A DNA stretch of 6,965 bases from an uncultured Angelakisella sp. GTDB taxonomy: Bacteria > Bacillota > Clostridia > Oscillospirales > Ruminococcaceae. The notes under the pieces were generated by a model that made no database searches, had not been told where the DNA came from, and was given only the letters and a program-made list of their open reading frames with translations. The position numbers and the translations under genes were made by a program. The stretch spans positions 1 to 6,965 of the forward strand of contig CANOCD010000058.1 of NCBI GenBank assembly GCA_947564495.1, written 5' to 3'. Of the stretch, positions 5,182 through 6,965 are shown one piece after another. Each line of letters begins with the position of its first letter. Within the stretch, counting starts at the first letter, position 1.

Positions 5182-5735
5182 TTCCCGGTCCCTCCCTTCT
5201 TAGCAGTGAGGAAGGTCCGGATGCCGATGCCGATGAAGGCGCAGAGGATCACCAGGAGGATGGGGGAGAACTTGGTGAAGGCGCTGACCACAAAGGCGAA
5301 GGCGCAGATGAGGACGCAGGGGATGTCCTTGACCCCCTTCTTCCACATACTGAGGATGGCGTCCAGGATGAGGGCCACCACGCAGACCGAGATGCCGGCC
5401 AGGGCGTGGCGGACGTAGGGGTTCTCCTGGAATCCGCTGAGGAGGTAGTAGATGACGGTGATGATGAGGATGCAGGGGGAGACCACCCCCAGGGCGGCGG
5501 CCAGGGCCCCGGGGACCTTTTTGCGGTAGTAGCCGATGAACACCGCCACGTTGACGGCGATGATCCCCGGCAGGCCCTGGCTCAGGGCGTAGTAGTCCAT
5601 GATGGTCTCCTCGTCCATCCACTGGCGGCTCTGGATGATCTCCCGCCGGAGGATGGGCAGCATGGCGTAGCCGCCCCCGAAGGTCACGGCACCCATGCGG
5701 AAGAACATGAGGTACATTTGCAGCAGTTCTGACAT
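5178..5735 (-). CDS. Chromate transporter (CHR) short-chain protein, first of pair
   Basis: A 185-residue CHR-domain membrane protein. The N-terminal signature is FGGGYAMLP at 19-27, followed by a charged loop (RREIIQSRQWMDEE) that in this family precedes the second conserved block, here SQGLPGIIAVNVAVFIGYY at 52-70. Further hydrophobic segments lie near 76-99, 111-130, 139-154 and 157-172, and the C-terminus is basic. It differs from its partner mainly in the second motif (GLPGIIAVN versus TPGPIGIN), as expected for the two non-equivalent halves of a heterodimer. The start is supported by AAAGGAAC about nine bases upstream. The gap to the preceding gamma-glutamyltransferase stop is only 34 bases with no terminator, so all three genes are probably one transcript. 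Confidence 0.9.
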   Translation of the reverse strand: MSELLQMYLMFFRMGAVTFGGGYAMLPILRREIIQSRQWMDEETIMDYYALSQGLPGIIAVNVAVFIGYYRKKVPGALAAALGVVSPCILIITVIYYLLSGFQENPYVRHALAGISVCVVALILDAILSMWKKGVKDIPCVLICAFAFVVSAFTKFSPILLVILCAFIGIGIRTFLTAKKGGTGK

Positions 5736-5769
5736 GGCGCAGGGTTCCTTTCGTTGATGATAGGGATGA

Positions 5770-6965
5770 TCAGAAGCAGGCGATATTGCTGTCGGTGCGG
5801 GATTCAGTCCCCCCCACCAGCACGCCGTTGTCCAGGCGGACGATCATCTGGCCCCGGCCAAAGCTGGGGGTGGAAAGGTCGGAGCGGATGGCGTGCCCCC
5901 GGCGCTGGAGGGCCAGGGCCATGCTGGGATCGAAGCGGCTCTCCACCGTGACGGTGTTGTCCCGCATCCACTGCCAACGGGGAGCGTCCAGGGCCTGCTG
6001 GGGGTCCATGCCGAAGTCCACGTAGTTCATCACCACCTGGAGGTGCCCCTGGGGCTGCATATACCCCCCCATCACCCCGAAGGGCCCCACCGGGAGGCCG
6101 TCCTTCATGAGAAAACCGGGGATGATGGTGTGGTAGCTCCGCTTGCCGGGGAGGAGGCAGTTGGCGTCCTCTTTGTTGAGGGAGAAGTCGTGGCCCCGGT
6201 TCTGGAGGGAGACCCCGGTGCCGCTGACCACGATCCCCGAGCCGAAGCCCATGTAGTTGGACTGGATGTAGGAGACCATGTTCCCCTCCCCGTCGGCGCA
6301 GCAGAAGTAAACGGTGCCGCTCTTGGGGGGGACGCCGTGGGTGTAGACCTGGGCGGTCTCCCCCATCTCGGCGGCCCGCTTGGCCCCGTACTCGGGCCGG
6401 AGCAGGTCGTGGTAGTCGATCTCCATGTGGTCCGGGTCGGTGACGTACCGGAAGGCGTCGGCAAAGGCCATCTTCATGGCCTCCAGCTGGCGGTGGTAGG
6501 TCAGGATGTTCTCCTTTTCGGGGAAACTGAACTCCTTCAGGATGTTCAGCGCCATGAGGGCGGCGATACCCTGGCCGTTGGGGGGGATCTCACAGACCTG
6601 GTAGCCCCGGTAATCCACCGAGATGGGCTCCACCCACTTGGCCTCGTAGGCGGCCAGGTCCTCGTACCGGAGGTAGCCGCCGTATTTTTTGCTGTCGGTG
6701 TCGATCTGCTTGGCGATCTCACCCTTGTAGAAGTCGTCGGCCCCGGTAAAGGCGATGGACTCCAGGGTGTCAGCATGGTCAGGGAGGCAGATGAGCTCCC
6801 CGGCCTGGTAGGGGCGTTCCTGGGGGGCGAAGGTCCGGTACCACTCAGCGAACTCGGGGCCGGTGCAGACCTCCTTGTACTTCTTAAAGGCCCGCTGCCA
6901 CATCAGCGCCAGGTTGGGGGCGCAGGGGTAGCCCTCCCGGGCGTAGCGGATGGCGGGGGCCATGG
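5770..6965 (-). CDS. Gamma-glutamyltransferase family protein, 5' end outside the window
   Basis: The family transfers or hydrolyses gamma-glutamyl groups (glutathione, gamma-glutamyl peptides) and cleaves itself to expose a catalytic threonine. The 397 visible residues cover the end of the large subunit and all of the small subunit. The likely nucleophile is T217 in KSGTVYFCCADGEGNMVSY (codon at 6313-6315). NYMGFGSGIVVSGTG (236-250) follows, then KRSYHTIIPG near the oxyanion-hole region (274-283) and VMGGYMQPQGHLQV (297-310). The pattern resembles B. subtilis YwrD more than extracellular Ggt. The apparent first residues MAPAIRYAREGYP match an internal region of the family and the frame is open at the edge, so roughly 130 N-terminal residues, including any signal peptide, are missing. 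Whether the enzyme is secreted cannot be judged. Confidence 0.93.
   Translation of the reverse strand, partial: MAPAIRYAREGYPCAPNLALMWQRAFKKYKEVCTGPEFAEWYRTFAPQERPYQAGELICLPDHADTLESIAFTGADDFYKGEIAKQIDTDSKKYGGYLRYEDLAAYEAKWVEPISVDYRGYQVCEIPPNGQGIAALMALNILKEFSFPEKENILTYHRQLEAMKMAFADAFRYVTDPDHMEIDYHDLLRPEYGAKRAAEMGETAQVYTHGVPPKSGTVYFCCADGEGNMVSYIQSNYMGFGSGIVVSGTGVSLQNRGHDFSLNKEDANCLLPGKRSYHTIIPGFLMKDGLPVGPFGVMGGYMQPQGHLQVVMNYVDFGMDPQQALDAPRWQWMRDNTVTVESRFDPSMALALQRRGHAIRSDLSTPSFGRGQMIVRLDNGVLVGGTESRTDSNIACF

Noticed and set aside
4594..5418. 274-codon plus-strand open frame over the chr genes
   Set aside because: It begins inside the operon terminator region and is antisense to two clear membrane proteins. 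Composition is that of a GC-rich shadow.
6313..6963. ATG at 6961-6963 as the true start of the gamma-glutamyltransferase
   Set aside because: The first residues align with an internal part of the family and about 130 residues of the large subunit would be missing. The frame is open to the window edge, so this is truncation by the window and not a short gene.
1..6965. CRISPR array, insertion sequence, transposase or phage genes
   Set aside because: No regularly spaced direct repeats, terminal inverted repeats or recombinase/transposase motifs were seen. Every long frame with real domain content is a housekeeping or transport gene.

Overview
The window is a compact, very GC-rich bacterial segment with short intergenic gaps and strong GGAGG-type ribosome binding sites. 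The gene content (EP-less PduL phosphotransacylase, FeoA-FeoB fusion with a small Cys-rich Feo partner, paired short chromate-transporter proteins, YwrD-like gamma-glutamyltransferase) and the G/C-loaded third codon positions suggest an anaerobic, high-GC member of the Clostridia, most likely Oscillospiraceae (Flavonifractor/Intestinimonas/Oscillibacter-like). This placement is inferred from protein flavour and composition; no rRNA or other marker is present.

Layout: (1) 1-178: the probable tail of a plus-strand gene, an intrinsic terminator, then a perfect 12-bp stem terminator ending the minus-strand pduL. (2) 179-754, minus: pduL. (3) 755-991: a divergent promoter region with an extended -10 promoter for each direction, a 13-nt palindrome, a one-mismatch second copy, and a 9-nt tandem repeat. 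(4) 992-4545, plus: a tight four-gene run of family 4 uracil-DNA glycosylase, FeoA-FeoB fusion ferrous-iron transporter, NUDIX hydrolase and a 46-residue Cys-rich single-pass protein, closed by a strong terminator. (5) 4618-6965, minus: a convergent run of gamma-glutamyltransferase (5' end beyond the window edge) and two short chromate-transporter (CHR) proteins with a 4-nt overlap.

How the genes may work together: the plus-strand run centres on Fe(II) uptake. FeoAB and the Cys-rich protein form a recognisable Feo set. The [4Fe-4S] uracil-DNA glycosylase and the NUDIX enzyme (possibly a nucleotide-pool sanitiser) suggest iron import co-expressed with DNA-damage control, which is an inference. 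The two CHR half-proteins probably form one heterodimeric membrane transporter; their co-transcription with a gamma-glutamyltransferase hints at a physiological substrate other than, or in addition to, chromate. pduL stands alone and probably serves acetyl-CoA/acetyl-phosphate metabolism. No mobile element, CRISPR array or complete RNA gene was seen. Most of the window consists of known families. The least explained parts are the regulatory region between pduL and the glycosylase gene and the mixed operon itself.
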